Below, piece by piece: positions 35,905 to 48,200 of a stretch of 64,000 bases of DNA (position 1 is the first letter of the stretch; every line of letters starts with the position of its first letter). A program made the translations under genes and the position numbers. Below the pieces are notes generated by a model that saw only the letters and a program-made list of their open reading frames with translations, did not search any database and was not told the DNA's origin. This DNA comes from Sorghum bicolor (Eukaryota > Streptophyta > Magnoliopsida > Poales > Poaceae): contig NC_012871.2 in assembly GCF_000003195.3 (NCBI RefSeq), forward strand, positions 793,997 through 857,996, read 5' to 3'.

Positions 35905-36301
35905 GAGCAACTCCAACACTATCCTATATGCACTTGGCAAATCCTAATTTTTGGCAAAACATGAAAAAAGCTCCTCCAATACTACCCTATATGCACTTGG
36001 CAAAATAGGATGCTTGGCAAAAAGAGGGCCAACTGGCTCAAATTTAGGAGCGTTGGGAGCGCTTGGCATCCTGCCTACGCGGTGGGACCCACACATTCAG
36101 CATGCACGCATGCCTTAAATAGATTGCAACTTTTGCATAAAAGTCCCTCTGATTTTTTCAGAAATCACAAGATAGTCCAAATTTGCCAAAAAAATAGCTA
36201 ACTGTTGGAGAAGCCTCTTTTTTTCACTTGGCATTTGAGCTTTTCACTTGGCAAAATCCAAGATTTGTCAAGTGAAGTTTAGGGTAGTGTTGGAGTTGCT
36301 C
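35905..36301. mobile_element. Tourist-like MITE
   Basis: Inverted ends GAGCAACTCCAACACTA and TAGTGTTGGAGTTGCTC, flanked by TTA at 35902-35904 and 36302-36304. 397 bp, with internal 'cacttggcaaa' repeats. The TWA duplication supports PIF/Harbinger. Confidence 0.85.
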
Positions 36302-36472
36302 TTAGTATTAGTACTGCACGACCCAGGATTGCGACGGGGACCGCGGAGGAACTGGGCCGCTCTCCCGATCGCGCCGCGTAGAGTAGCCGACTAGCCGTCA
36401 TCTCGCCCTCGTCCTCGCCGAGTCGTCTCCCTCGCCCTCGAAAGGGTTTAGCCGTTTAGGTTTATGGTCTGA

Positions 36473-36714
36473 GGCCCGGTTTAGTTATAATTTTTTTTTG
36501 GTAAAATAGACACTGTAGTATTTTATTTATATTTAATAGATATTATCCAATTATGGTCTAACTAGACTAAAAAAATTTATCTCACAAATTACAGATAAAT
36601 TGTGTAATTAATTATTTTTTATCTATATTTAATGCTCTATGCACGTGTCATAAGATTCGGTATGATGGGAAATCTTGAAAAATTTTGCAAAAAATTTAGA
36701 AAGTAAACAAGGCC
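36473..36714. mobile_element. MITE of the GGCCTTGTTTAGTTC family
   Basis: Ends GGCCCGGTTTAGTTA and AGTAAACAAGGCC; the interior matches the copies at 57886-58128 and 61278-61505 (shared 'gacactgtag', 'tatttaatgct', 'aaattttgcaaa'). Target duplication is unclear (TGA on the left, TTA on the right). Confidence 0.8.
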
Positions 36715-36933
36715 TTAGTTCTAAAAGAAAATCCCATTTTTTTTCAATATTCCTCGTGGTGATTTCGTACCAGAACCAGCAACAAAAACACACAATCTGA
36801 TCAACCATTTTTTCCAAGTTGCATGACAGCGCGAGCATGAGATACCAAGTCTTGTTTAGTGACAAAGATTCAAAATGTGTCCCCAAGTTAATTACAGCCT
36901 ACATGATGTTCATGGACCACAGCAGGAAAACGA

Positions 36934-39900
36934 TCATGCACCAACTTCACGGTTTAAGTAGTCGACAAACATCCTCTTTGCGCTATCAGCATCTGTCGGT
37001 GGAGGTGGCCCACTCAGACTGTACTGCCCTGCCAGCTTGATGAAAGTTCGACGCAGGCTTCGGAGCTCAGGCAGGCCAACAGATCTCTGAAGGTTGATGT
37101 GGCAATCAGTTAAGAATCCCAACTGCATCAGAGGAACCAAAGCATACTATGTGCACGTAGAGAAGGCAGAAAGAGGCAAATCCTTTCAAGTTTTATATAG
37201 TTCATACATCTAAAGTTGTGGAACTAATTATAGCTTAACCATGTGGAGAACAAATAACAAAGTTATATTATCGAAGTTCAAAAAATAACCTATATTGACT
37301 CACTGTAGATTCACATAATAATAATAATAAAAAAACTACAAGAATACTTTTTCCACGAGTAATAATAAAGGATATAGTTGGCAAGTTAGGTCCAATAGAG
37401 ATCTTATTCACAGCAAGCCCAAGACCGCAAGATTGTGCTTCAACAATTGCATTGACCACCTCCTGCAAAGTGCAGCTCATTACCAAGGCTTGTAGGTTTA
37501 CAGAACCACACATTTCCAAAGACAGCTACAAACTAAAACAACTAGCATTACCTGTGTAGCTTTGTCCATCTCATAGAGGGAATTAGCCTCTGTTGTTCGA
37601 ACCTGAAATATCAAGACATCATTACAACCCTACAATAGCCACCAAAGATTCAGGGAGACAATCATAACTGCCTTCTAGCACACACAGAAGTCAATTTGTA
37701 GAGCATTACATATCCTTTAGCTGCCAGTTTTTTTTTTCTTTCTTGTATCATTCCATTTTTCATATGGCAGCTGCAATAATCTTGTTATTTATTTCAACTT
37801 CAATTTTCCAACAACAATTTATACTTACCGTCTGAGTGGCTATTGTAGGCTGGAGAACTTTTACGTCTCTTGTTTTGGAATCCACTTTCTTTGTCAAATA
37901 CGACACAGCCTCAGCAATAACAGGAGCCGTTTCTACTATTTCATCTATTAATTAAAAACATTGGAGAAAACAGATTAGTCAGATCAAATTATTTGCCAAA
38001 CCCAATGCAGGTAATATGCGGTGATGCACTGTCCTGTGCTGAACATATTCTAACGCTGCTGCACAGAAGCAGTTATCAGAAGTCCAACACTCTGTTAGGC
38101 AGATCAGCTTACTGTCTAAAAGAATATAACACAATTGTTGATCCTTCATTTTTTTTCTCATGAATGTACCTTCAGATATGACTATCATATATTTATCTTA
38201 ATTGGGATGCAACAACCAATCACCATCTTTTGCAACATAGTTTAGAAACAAGGCTAACCAAACACCACAATTTAAACAAAAAAAAGAGTATACAGCTAAT
38301 CATAATCCTCCTCAATAACAAATGGATCTGCACAATTTTCTTCCTGTTTTGTTTGGCCTGTAATGGAGTCATATAGTTTTGAAAGCCAGAACACAAATAT
38401 ATAGTTCAAATATGCAGGGGTGGTAGGTTGTCCTAAGGTAGGATTGGGATAATGCATTTGATAAGATTGGAAGAGATGGAAGATGAGGTAGGTCAAAATA
38501 CTCAAATATAAGATTTTGGTACCCTTGCCATGTTTGGAAAATTTAGCCTTGAGACAATGGTTAAGTTTCCGTGACCGAAATTGCAGGTAAGCACCCATCC
38601 TATTTTTAGATAAAGACCCCACAGAACGAATAAACAGCAAAGGCCAATAGCAATTAAGCCAATCACTTGCAAAGGTACATGCCATACAGCAAATGCGTCA
38701 ATGGGACAGCAGGACAACCATGGCCACTGGCTTGTGAGCAGCCATGGGATCAGGCTCAAGGACAATTCCAAAGGGGCTCTGATCTGGATGCGGGGAAAAG
38801 GGGTACCAGTGGTAAAGGATGGCAAAGGCACTTGGTCGCTAGTAGAGAGTACCAGTCCCATCAATAGTAATTAGTTAGGGGGCTCACAAAACTTCAATGA
38901 CCATGAAACCATGACAACAAAAAACATCCTCATCCTAACACATGGGGATCGTCCATGCCTGTTCTAAGACCTCATTCTCTTCCCAATCCCTCAATTCACC
39001 AGCATCCATTTCACACAATCCAAACGTCACCTGATAAGTTACCTTGTGCAATTAGCCAGTCGATCAAAATGCACAGAAAGAACAAAGGTAACAAGAAACC
39101 AATAATTGCCTGATACCATGCTAAACTTGTGTTTTTCCATAACTGGGCTAACCCTAGAGGGTTAGGAATATAGTGTCATACACATGGGCCTAGCCTCATG
39201 GGCCTCTACTCATATACTCTAACATGTACTGCTAGTCAGTTTCCAACCACAATACACATGACTGTCTACCTTATCAGTCTGGATCACAAGTCATGATACT
39301 GAGTTCAAACAGCATATCTTAAAATAACTAAAAAAATTAAAAACAATTGATATGACCATACATGTTTGCTATTTGCTAGTCCTGAAGGCTATAGTGTCTT
39401 TCATCACTACTAACATAAGCAGTAATGATTATGTTATAATGGAACTCATATGATGCTCTGAACCAACTTTAGAACACATTAAAATAGGAACAATCAAGAA
39501 ACATATTATGAAGGAAACAAACAATCGCATAGTTAAAGACTCAAAAACAGGGCAGTGAAGCGGCTTGAGGACATATGCAAATCTAGAAAAGGAATTCTGA
39601 GAAATTAACAGCAGACAATGGGGATAACTCATACAAGACCATGTGAATAAATTACAAATAATAATAACAAAAGAAGTAAGTCTGTTTACCTCTAGATGGA
39701 AACAATTCAAAAAGAGGGGAATCCCAACGATTACGCCTATCTGGCTTCTCAAATCTCCTTACAAGATCTTCAAATCTGTCATCATTGAAGAAAAAGCCAA
39801 TGAGAGGGCAATTGTAACTGATAGTAGACAGAGCAGTGCTTGAATAGAGAAGCACAGCCGTGATTATTTTGATAACCCCAAAATTCAATACAGTAACTGA

Positions 39901-41151
39901 ACTACTAAAGATTTATAACCTATGAAATACAAGTTTGTTTAAAATAAGAATGCCAACATCATCTGACCCCATTAGTGTTTCAGGTCAATGAGCTCCATAC
40001 AAATTAGATCTGACTTACATATTACTATCATATGCTGGCTCTCCTTTCTCCTGGCGGTTGCTGTTCCATTCCCTACAATGGTCCACTTCTGTATCACAAA
40101 AAAGCTGAAACATAAAAGAGGAAATATAAAAGAAATTACTTTCTAATGGATGATTTACTGTCCTGAACTGTGCAAAGCACAATAAAGTTTCCATTCTTTC
40201 CTATAGGTGCTCTTGGACAAAAGGATGATGCAGGACATAGTCATGAGTTCCAAACTCTCCTATTTGTTGAATTAAAAGAACTTTTGTAACTTTGTTCACG
40301 TGAGGCTCTATCTTGTAAGTTTACTTAGGTAATCCTTTGATAAATACAAAGAGTAGCCTGAAAAGGCAGCTCATCATGCAAACAATATTACCATTTGATT
40401 CACGATGTTAATTAAATCCGTACTTTCAGAACACATATTGTCATCTACAACTCCAGTTTGTGGGTATTATGCTAGCAAAGCCATCATTCTAAGTACATAA
40501 ACAAGAGAGCAAGTGCCTACCACACAATATCTTACACCAGATGCACGCGCAAGACACCACAACTCATAACGGTACCCCTGCATATTATCAAGTGAGAGTC
40601 AATTGATTGTATCCAAGACAAAGACACAGGTACGCAATAATATTGTAAGACCATAATGCATTTGAGGCAATAAGGAGTAAAACTAAAAGATAGACTGACA
40701 GAAAAAAAAGAGCAGCATTCTATTATTGATCGAGAACCATCACTTAGTGCAAGTTTGGAAAAAAAAAAGGATGAAGAACCTCACCTTAATATTGTTCAAA
40801 GAGTCGACGATAATTATGCTGTCACGTGACACAGACCTGTCAACTTCTGATCTAAGAACTCCTCTCAAGTTTTTCTCCACAACCATATCTAAGAAGGGAA
40901 CAACCAATAACAACGAGAAAGAAACAAGCTTGTCACAGGGTCAAAACAGAAGTTCCATAACTAGCTAACTAAGACATGTAGTAATAATAACCAATACCTT
41001 TGTAACTATCGTTGCGCCCGAGATGGAGGGATGACTCATCAATGATACGGACAGTAAGGTCAGGCGAGGAGGAGCGCAGTGCCGCAGAAAGGCAAGAAGC
41101 GGCTGCTGATTTGCCGCTGCATGGCTGCCCACACATCACAACGAGTGCCAT
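36934..41151 (-). CDS. KTI12: KTI12 / DRL1 (Elongator-associated P-loop protein)
   Basis: A P-loop, PSTK-like ATPase that associates with Elongator and supports tRNA wobble-uridine modification; the Arabidopsis orthologue is DRL1. Nine exons splice to 301 residues (DRL1 is about 302): 40998-41151, 40785-40888, 40521-40577, 40019-40104, 39690-39775, 37829-37944, 37552-37602, 37376-37462 and 36934-37098. The start gives MALVVMCGQPCSGKS, with the Walker A GQPCSGKS at residues 8-15. Later landmarks are DSLNNIKGYRYELWCLAR, FEDLVRRFEKPD, WDSPLFELFPS and RSVGLPELR. The last intron is AT-AC: exon 8 ends at 37376 before ATATCCTTT, and exon 9 begins at 37098 after TTCTTAACTGATTGCCAC. This joint gives PTINLQRSVG, as the family requires. 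The gene faces urease across a shared 1.1-kb upstream region. Confidence 0.95.
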
Positions 41152-42263
41152 AGAAGACTTGGAAACCTTCAGAGATAAAGGGTGGAAAACCATTCGGTCA
41201 TATAAAAACGTTGCCACAGTAGATGCTAAGTATCCTACATGAGAACCTAAGGATCAGAAAAGTGATACATTCGCCATCTTGATTTATAACACTAAAACAT
41301 AGAAACAACCTTGTTGTGTATGGCTATGCTCAAGCTGATAAGTGATTGATTACCCACAATCAACAAAGTGCTACACTGCTACTGAAGAGGAATTAGGGGC
41401 AAACTGTTTTGCAACCTGACAAGACAAGCCTCAGTAAGCTTTGAGTGGCACAAGTGAGCCTACATGCTCCTAGCAGGGTCCATATCATTTTTTTCCTTTT
41501 TTTTCATAAGGAGAGTACATATCAATTTGGGGAATCCATCCAGGGCTTTAGGCACAAAACCACCGCAATCTATGTCAGTGATAACTAAAGCAGGGTATCA
41601 AACCTACGGCAGCGCCGCGCAGCCTGGGCACAAAGGCTACAATTAACCGGATGCAGCGAGGGGAGTGGACACGACAGCGGTGAGCACGGCGCAGATCCGG
41701 CAAGCGGATCAGCGAGCCACGTCCGTGTAGCATGGGAATCCGCGGGTGGAGGGGAGGTACGCGCCCAAAACGGAATGAGAATCGGCCTGAGGAGGAGGGG
41801 AAGGGGTCACGCATCGACTCAACTGGAGCTGGAGCGAGCTCGCCGGAGGGGAATCACGGAAGGGAGCGCCGGCGCGGCGGTGGGGGGCGAGAGCTGAGAG
41901 CGGCGGGGCGGCGCGCGAGTGGAGACTGGAGAAAGGAGACGTGGTGGGGTCGGAGTGGGAGTGAGACTGACGTGTGGGCCGTTGTACCTAATCGGGCCGG
42001 GCCGGGCCGGGGAATTATGGTGGAATCGGCCTTAGATTCGTCCGAGAATCCGGCCAAGTATCCAACCATCTCTGCTTCTGCTCCTCCACGCCGGCAGCGT
42101 CAGCGACGACTTCCTCCGCCTCCCTCGGTCCCTCCTCCCTCCTCATCCCCCCTCCCTCTTGGGCTCGCTTTGTCACCCACCTCCTGCCTGCGACGGGGAG
42201 GCCGGCCGCCGTTCCGATCCCCAACCCATCCGCGCCGTCGACCTCAGAGGAGGAGGAGCAGAC
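41152..42263. promoter_or_regulatory. Divergent promoter region of KTI12 (-) and urease (+)
   Basis: The KTI12 start codon (41151) and the urease start codon (42264) point away from each other with 1,112 bp between. The part from about 41650 to 42263 is strongly GC-rich, like a grass CpG-rich promoter and leader, and keeps long frames open on both strands by composition only. No TATA box stands out. I infer shared or overlapping control regions. Confidence 0.5.
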
Positions 42264-45200
42264 ATGAAGCTGCTGCCGAGGGAGGCGGACAAGCTGGCGC
42301 TGCACAATGCCGGCTTCCTCGCGCAGAAGCGCCTCGCACGGGGCCTCCGCCTCAACTACACCGAGGCCGTCGCGCTCATCGCCGCGCAGGTCAGTCAGTC
42401 CCACACTCCCACCTCTGCCGGACTGCTCGTCAAAACGGGACACTGTGTGTGTGTGTGTGTTTCGCTGCGCACGCACGCAAAGTCAACGCGCAACTGACGC
42501 AGCTGATGCTGATCAGTGCGGCCGTTTTGTTTCTGCTTGGATCCATTCCGCGCGTCCTGCTGCGTGGGTTTGTTTGCCTAATTTGGAGAGGGCAACTACT
42601 TGTCCTTCCCAGAAAGCAACGCAGAGACGTTTCCCCTTTCTGTTATACTATCCTATAATATGCAGTGGAGGTTCAGATTCTGGGTATTTATCAAACGGCA
42701 GTTACCTTTCCTGGAGAAGCCATTCAAAGGGGGAATTGAATGGCCCCCAGATGAAAGGGAAGATGCTAACTGCATTTAGCCTCCACTGCAAGGTGTTCCT
42801 GATTTTGCTGTCCTGGAGGCCACTTTGGTTTTATGTGCATATTTGGTTTGGTTGGCACAGATGAACTAAGTCGATCGCTCTCCCTGGTGACACAGATTCT
42901 TGAGCTTATTCGCGATGGAGACAAAACCGTGACAGACCTCATGGACTTGGGGAAACAGCTCTTGGGCAGGTGGGTTTACCTTTTAATGAATTCCTTGCTA
43001 CGTTTCCTGCATCATTACATTTTATTTATCCATAATGTGTGTACCATCAAAACTTGGCATTATATTGCTTCACTCATCAGATGATATGGGGAGACTTTAT
43101 CCTCAGTTGCTTTCAAATTACTTTTACTGGCTGTCAAATTTTTTAACAGTGCCTCACTTTTCAATGGATAGAGTAAAATGCCTACATAACATGCCAGATA
43201 TGTGCTTGATTGCTTGTTTCAAACACAGGTTATTATGTGAGTGTGTTTTTTTAGACTGCCTCAGTTATTTCGTGCATGCTTATAGCGTTGTTTTGAGGTG
43301 AAATATATTTCAGATATGCCTTTTTATATGTCACAGTCCAATGCTTGCGACTTCATTTCAATGAATGTATCAGTTGGTGCGCTGATCATCTACCTAAAGG
43401 ATAAAAAAGGAACAAACCATTATGTCTTACAGAAAATCATTTATAACCTTTATCCCATGCTTTCTCAGACTGGGCATCTTGCTTTTCTGACTACTGTCTT
43501 CATGTAGTTGTTAACTTGCTGTGATATAATCATATAACCCTTAAGCTCTGACAGTTTTTTCTTTTCGTTTGCCTACCAGGAGACAAGTTCTTCCAGCTGT
43601 TCCATACCTTTTACATACTGTACAGGTGTTCTTTGCTCATACTATATAAATACTTACTATTTCCGTGCATTTGCATCCACATTTCATTACTGAAGCATTA
43701 CATGGGTTCACAGAGTAGTAGGCAACTATCAACTATGTATGTTCTTAGAAAGATTTTTTAAAATATTTGTATCATTTTTCACCATGTGATCTAGGTTGAA
43801 GGAACATTTGTGGATGGAACAAAACTAGTTACTGTACATGACCCTATTTCCTTGGATGACGGAAATTTGGAGCTAGCATTGCATGGTTCTTTTCTCCCAG
43901 GTCATTGATTCTGATCAGCATAACTGGTTCAGTTACGTTCATAATTTTTCTGAATTATATGGTTACAGACTTACTTGATTGATGTGGTTATGGAATCTGG
44001 AGATCTACCTTTTTCAGAATGCTTTTCGAGGGCAGTTCTGTCCCTGAAAGTCTTTCATGTATTGTGCTATTCAGTAAGAGTTCTTTAGTGGAAAAAAGTA
44101 AATAAAAAAAGGGCTGTACACAATATCATTTAAATGTTGCAGTGCCTTCACCTGAAAAGTTTTCCAGCGATGATGTTGAAGAATATCCTGGTGAAATACA
44201 TTACAGTTCTACTCGCATAGTTCTAAACCTTCATCGCAGGGCTTTAACTCTAAAGGTTGTTAACAAGGCAGACAGACCCATTCAGGTGAGCACGCCCGGA
44301 TATTTTTGTTTGGACCCTGGTGCAAACCTGCAAAGACTTTCTTTCCTACTTATCCTTTTGCTCCCGTTTTTTTTTTTTTGTTAAATTTCTAAAGAGGAGA
44401 TAGGTAGGCTTAAACTCATTCTTGAAAATTGAAATTGCATTCCTAATAGTTAAATTCAGTCTTACTCATTCAATGCCATGTTGGCATCCCTTCTAGCTAA
44501 TGTTTTAACACCCAATACCACTTGTGGCGAGACATGTTTTTGAACTGTCAGACATGTAATAATGTTGTTAATACTAAATTCAGAGAAAATTTGCCCTGTT
44601 CCACCATGTTAGGTTGAACTTGTACGGGTGTTTCGAACTACATGCAGGTGATGGTATTACTGAATGTGACATTATGATCGTAGCATCTATGTCCATTTTT
44701 AAAATAAATTTGAAAAATAGGATTCTTTTAATATTACTATGAAAGTTTGCAGAAAAAGGAAACATTTTGCTCATCCATTGGATTGTGTAATGTTGACGCC
44801 CCCCTACCCTTCCTTTTTTCCAAGGAAACAACCCTCTTTCCCTCTTTCATTGAGTCAATAATGTATTATCTTGGCCTTGTTCAAGTTAAAGTCCCCTTAT
44901 TACTAAACTTTGTTTCTTGGGATGTTACTTTGATCCAACTAGCATTTTGGATGCAATTTAAATAACATGTTTAGTAAGTTCAGTTTACATGGCATTATTC
45001 CCTCGTTTACTATTTATTGATATTGAAGGTTTAAGCTTTTTTTTTTAATTACAAACCTCTTGTAACCCTCATGAAAATTCCAAATATTGTTTGACCTTGC
45101 AGATTGGAAGCCATTACCATTTTATAGAGACCAATCCTTACCTGGTTTTTGATAGGAAAAGAGCCTACGGCATGAGGTTGAACATACTTGCTGGAACAGC

Positions 45201-48200
45201 TGTTCGGTTTGAGGTGCTTTCATTCCATCCATGCTTATAGCAATTTCAGTTCAAAGATGCTAAGACTGTATTCTTGTACTTGCCCTCTTACTCGTTTTAA
45301 TAAATGTACTGCACATACCATTTTAAAACCTTCCAGAATCTGATATCTATTTTTTTCTCAGCCAGGGGATGCAAAAAGTGTTACACTTGTAAGCATCGGA
45401 GGTCATAAGGTAATCAGAGGTGGAAATGGCATTGCTGATGGTCCTATTGACAGTTCACGGCTTAATGAGGTGATGCAGAAGGTTAATGCAAATAGTTTTG
45501 GACACGAAGATTATCCAGATGCAAGGTTGATCCTTCCAATTTTATTGATGGGCAGTGACAAAATCATTTTATTTTTTGCCTAAATCTATCTTTTATGTTT
45601 GTATGCAGGGAAGGTCTTATTGGTGATGGTCCATTTGACTGTACTGTTGATCGTGAGAAGTATGCGAGCATTTATGGACCTACCACTGGTGATAAAATTA
45701 GGCTTGGTGATACCAATCTTTATGCTGAGATTGAAAATGACTTTGCCATTTATGGTGATGAGTGCGTATTTGGCGGTGGAAAAGTTCTGCGTGATGGCAT
45801 GGGACAAGCTACAGGGTACCCAGAATCTTCCTGCCTAGATACAGTTATAACCAATGCTGTCGTCATTGATTATACTGGAATATACAAGGCTGATATTGGT
45901 ATAAAAGACGGACTCATAGTTGCTATTGGAAAGGCTGGAAACCCCGATGTCATGGATGGTGTCCATAGCAACATGATTGTTGGGGTAACTAACTATTTCC
46001 TGAACGTTCCGTAGTAATTCGCTAAAGAAAAGACATAAATTTTCATGAAATTGCAGGTCAACACTGAAGTTATTGCATCTGAAGGCATGATTGTAACTGC
46101 TGGTGGCATAGATTGCCATGTTCACTTCATATGTCCTCAGTTGGCAGAAGAGGCAATTGCAAGTGGTTAGGATTCTTGACTTCTACTATATATTAGGGGC
46201 AACCAAATACACTTTGTTCGATTATCATGGCAACTTCATCATTTTACAAACAATGGATTTATCAACACTGGCATAAATCATTGTGGCAGAGCTTGGGTTG
46301 CTTGTAAATACTTGATGATTACTTAATTTTCAAATAGGATGTGTGTCTTATGTACAATGTGACCCGATTTAGTCAGCGAAATTACATGACAACTTTAAGT
46401 TATATCTATATTTGTGTAGGCATCACGACATTGGTGGGTGGTGGAACAGGACCAGCACATGGCACTTGTGCCACAACTTGTACTCCCGCACCATCTCAAA
46501 TGAAATTAATGTTACAGTCCACTGATCAATTGCCAATTAACATGGGGTTCACAGGCAAGGTATAAATTATTATGCCATGAAATTAAACTATTAGAAAATT
46601 AGTATTTGATACATAATATGCAATATTAAATTAGCTTCTGTTTCATACAAGCTTGTTTCAAGGTGGGCCTTGAGTAAATAGTCAGTAAAAAGTGTGCATG
46701 CGAAAATGCTAATGTTTGATGTGTAAAGCTTCATAGTTGGCGTTTCCTACAAATTATTTTTTATGTTAAATAGGAGAACAGTTGATTATTGTCTTCGAGG
46801 CATCCTGATATTAAAAAGGAAAACCAAATACGACCCAATAATGACTTGAGGTCTTGAGGATATCTGGGTACCACTGGCGGAGGGCAGGAGGCGAACCTGG
46901 GCAACCCCCCCCTCCCCTGTTTGGTCGTTCACATGGATTTCCTCCGGAATCTGGAGGACCATAAGTTTTTCTCCCAGTGCAAACACTAGAATGCAGATTA
47001 CGTTGGTTTTATATATTGAATGAGGCCAGTGCTAGCAGCATATGGAAGGGATCAACACAAACTGAAATTAACTACTAATTAGGACCCCCCCCCCCCCCCC
47101 CCCTGCGCCATTTACCTGCACGCTCCGGCACCACTGGCTACTAATAAGTTCCTATGTTGTTCCCCTTCTTGTAAAAAATTCATTTAATAAACAAGAATTT
47201 ACTCGTTCCATTCATAATTATAAGTGATGGTTTTGGAATCTGGAGTCAACCATTCCAAATTCTGATTGGAAATTACTTTTTAGGTGCTGAGTTCGGATAT
47301 TTAAAAATGATACAAATACATGTGGATCCTAAAGTTGTTTTATAATAATATAATTCGTTATGTTTGAAGAATATGTTATCAAAAAATTAGTGGCCACAGT
47401 TATGTTTTGGGAAATGTGTCAATGCCAAAATGTCACCTCTTTTTGACTGGAGGGAGTAGCATGTTGACTAATACTTTAAAACATTTAAGGAAAGTGAATC
47501 TTCTATTTTTGTTCCAAATATGACTGTCCATGTTCCCCTTTGTAAACTGAGCAGGGAAATACTTCAAAACCTGAAGGATTGGCTGAAATCATTAAAGCTG
47601 GAGCAATGGGTTTGAAGCTGCATGAAGATTGGGGAACTACCCCATCTGCGATAGATAATTGTTTATCTGTTGCAGAAGATTTTGATATTCAGGTAGATGC
47701 CTAATGTTATGTACTCTTTCTGGTATACTGCAGTATCTGTTTCAATGCTGACCTGATTTTGACAGGTCAATATCCACACAGATACCTTAAATGAATCAGG
47801 CTGTGTGGAACATACAATAGCAGCTTTTAAAGATAGAGCCATACATACATATCACAGGTATGAAATGAACAGTAGTAAAATGAAATCGTTATATTTTATT
47901 TATATAGGTTGATTTGCATCTGAAACTCTCCTTGTGCTTTGTCATAAAATATATCCTCAACCTTTCAAAATAAAAATGTGGAAACTTAAAAAAAATCAAA
48001 TTTTGTTGAAATGTGACTACATCATGGCCAAGTACATGATCTGTCATATGCAGCTTACCTACCAAAGGTGGGAAAAGAGGATCAGCTGTAGAAAGGCATC
48101 TAAGGCTCCCTTCATATCTTAGTTTGTTGGAAACTGTCAAAGATACGTGTCCTTAGTTAGACATGATTCTGAAGACTGTTAGACTATAGACAGTTCCACT

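Larger units (their letters stand above)
33092..36933. other. Intergenic: DUF1668 3' side, LINE relic, several MITEs, KTI12 3' side
   Basis: Contains the LINE fragment (33697-34115), a Stowaway (34368-34620), a short unidentified spliced ORF (34924-35253), a 106-bp tandem duplication (35304-35495), a Tourist-like MITE (35905-36301) and a GGCCTTGTTTAG-type MITE (36473-36714), all listed separately. The rest shows no gene. Confidence 0.55.

Noticed and set aside
36934..37140. GT-AG start of the last KTI12 exon after GATGCAG (reading MQLGFLTDCH)
   Set aside because: It would insert residues absent from the family and leaves exon 8 without a donor; the AT-AC joint solves both.
41732..42864. 308-codon + frame upstream of and over the urease first exon
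   Set aside because: GC-rich promoter read through in the wrong frame; the urease frame starts at 42264 and splices correctly.
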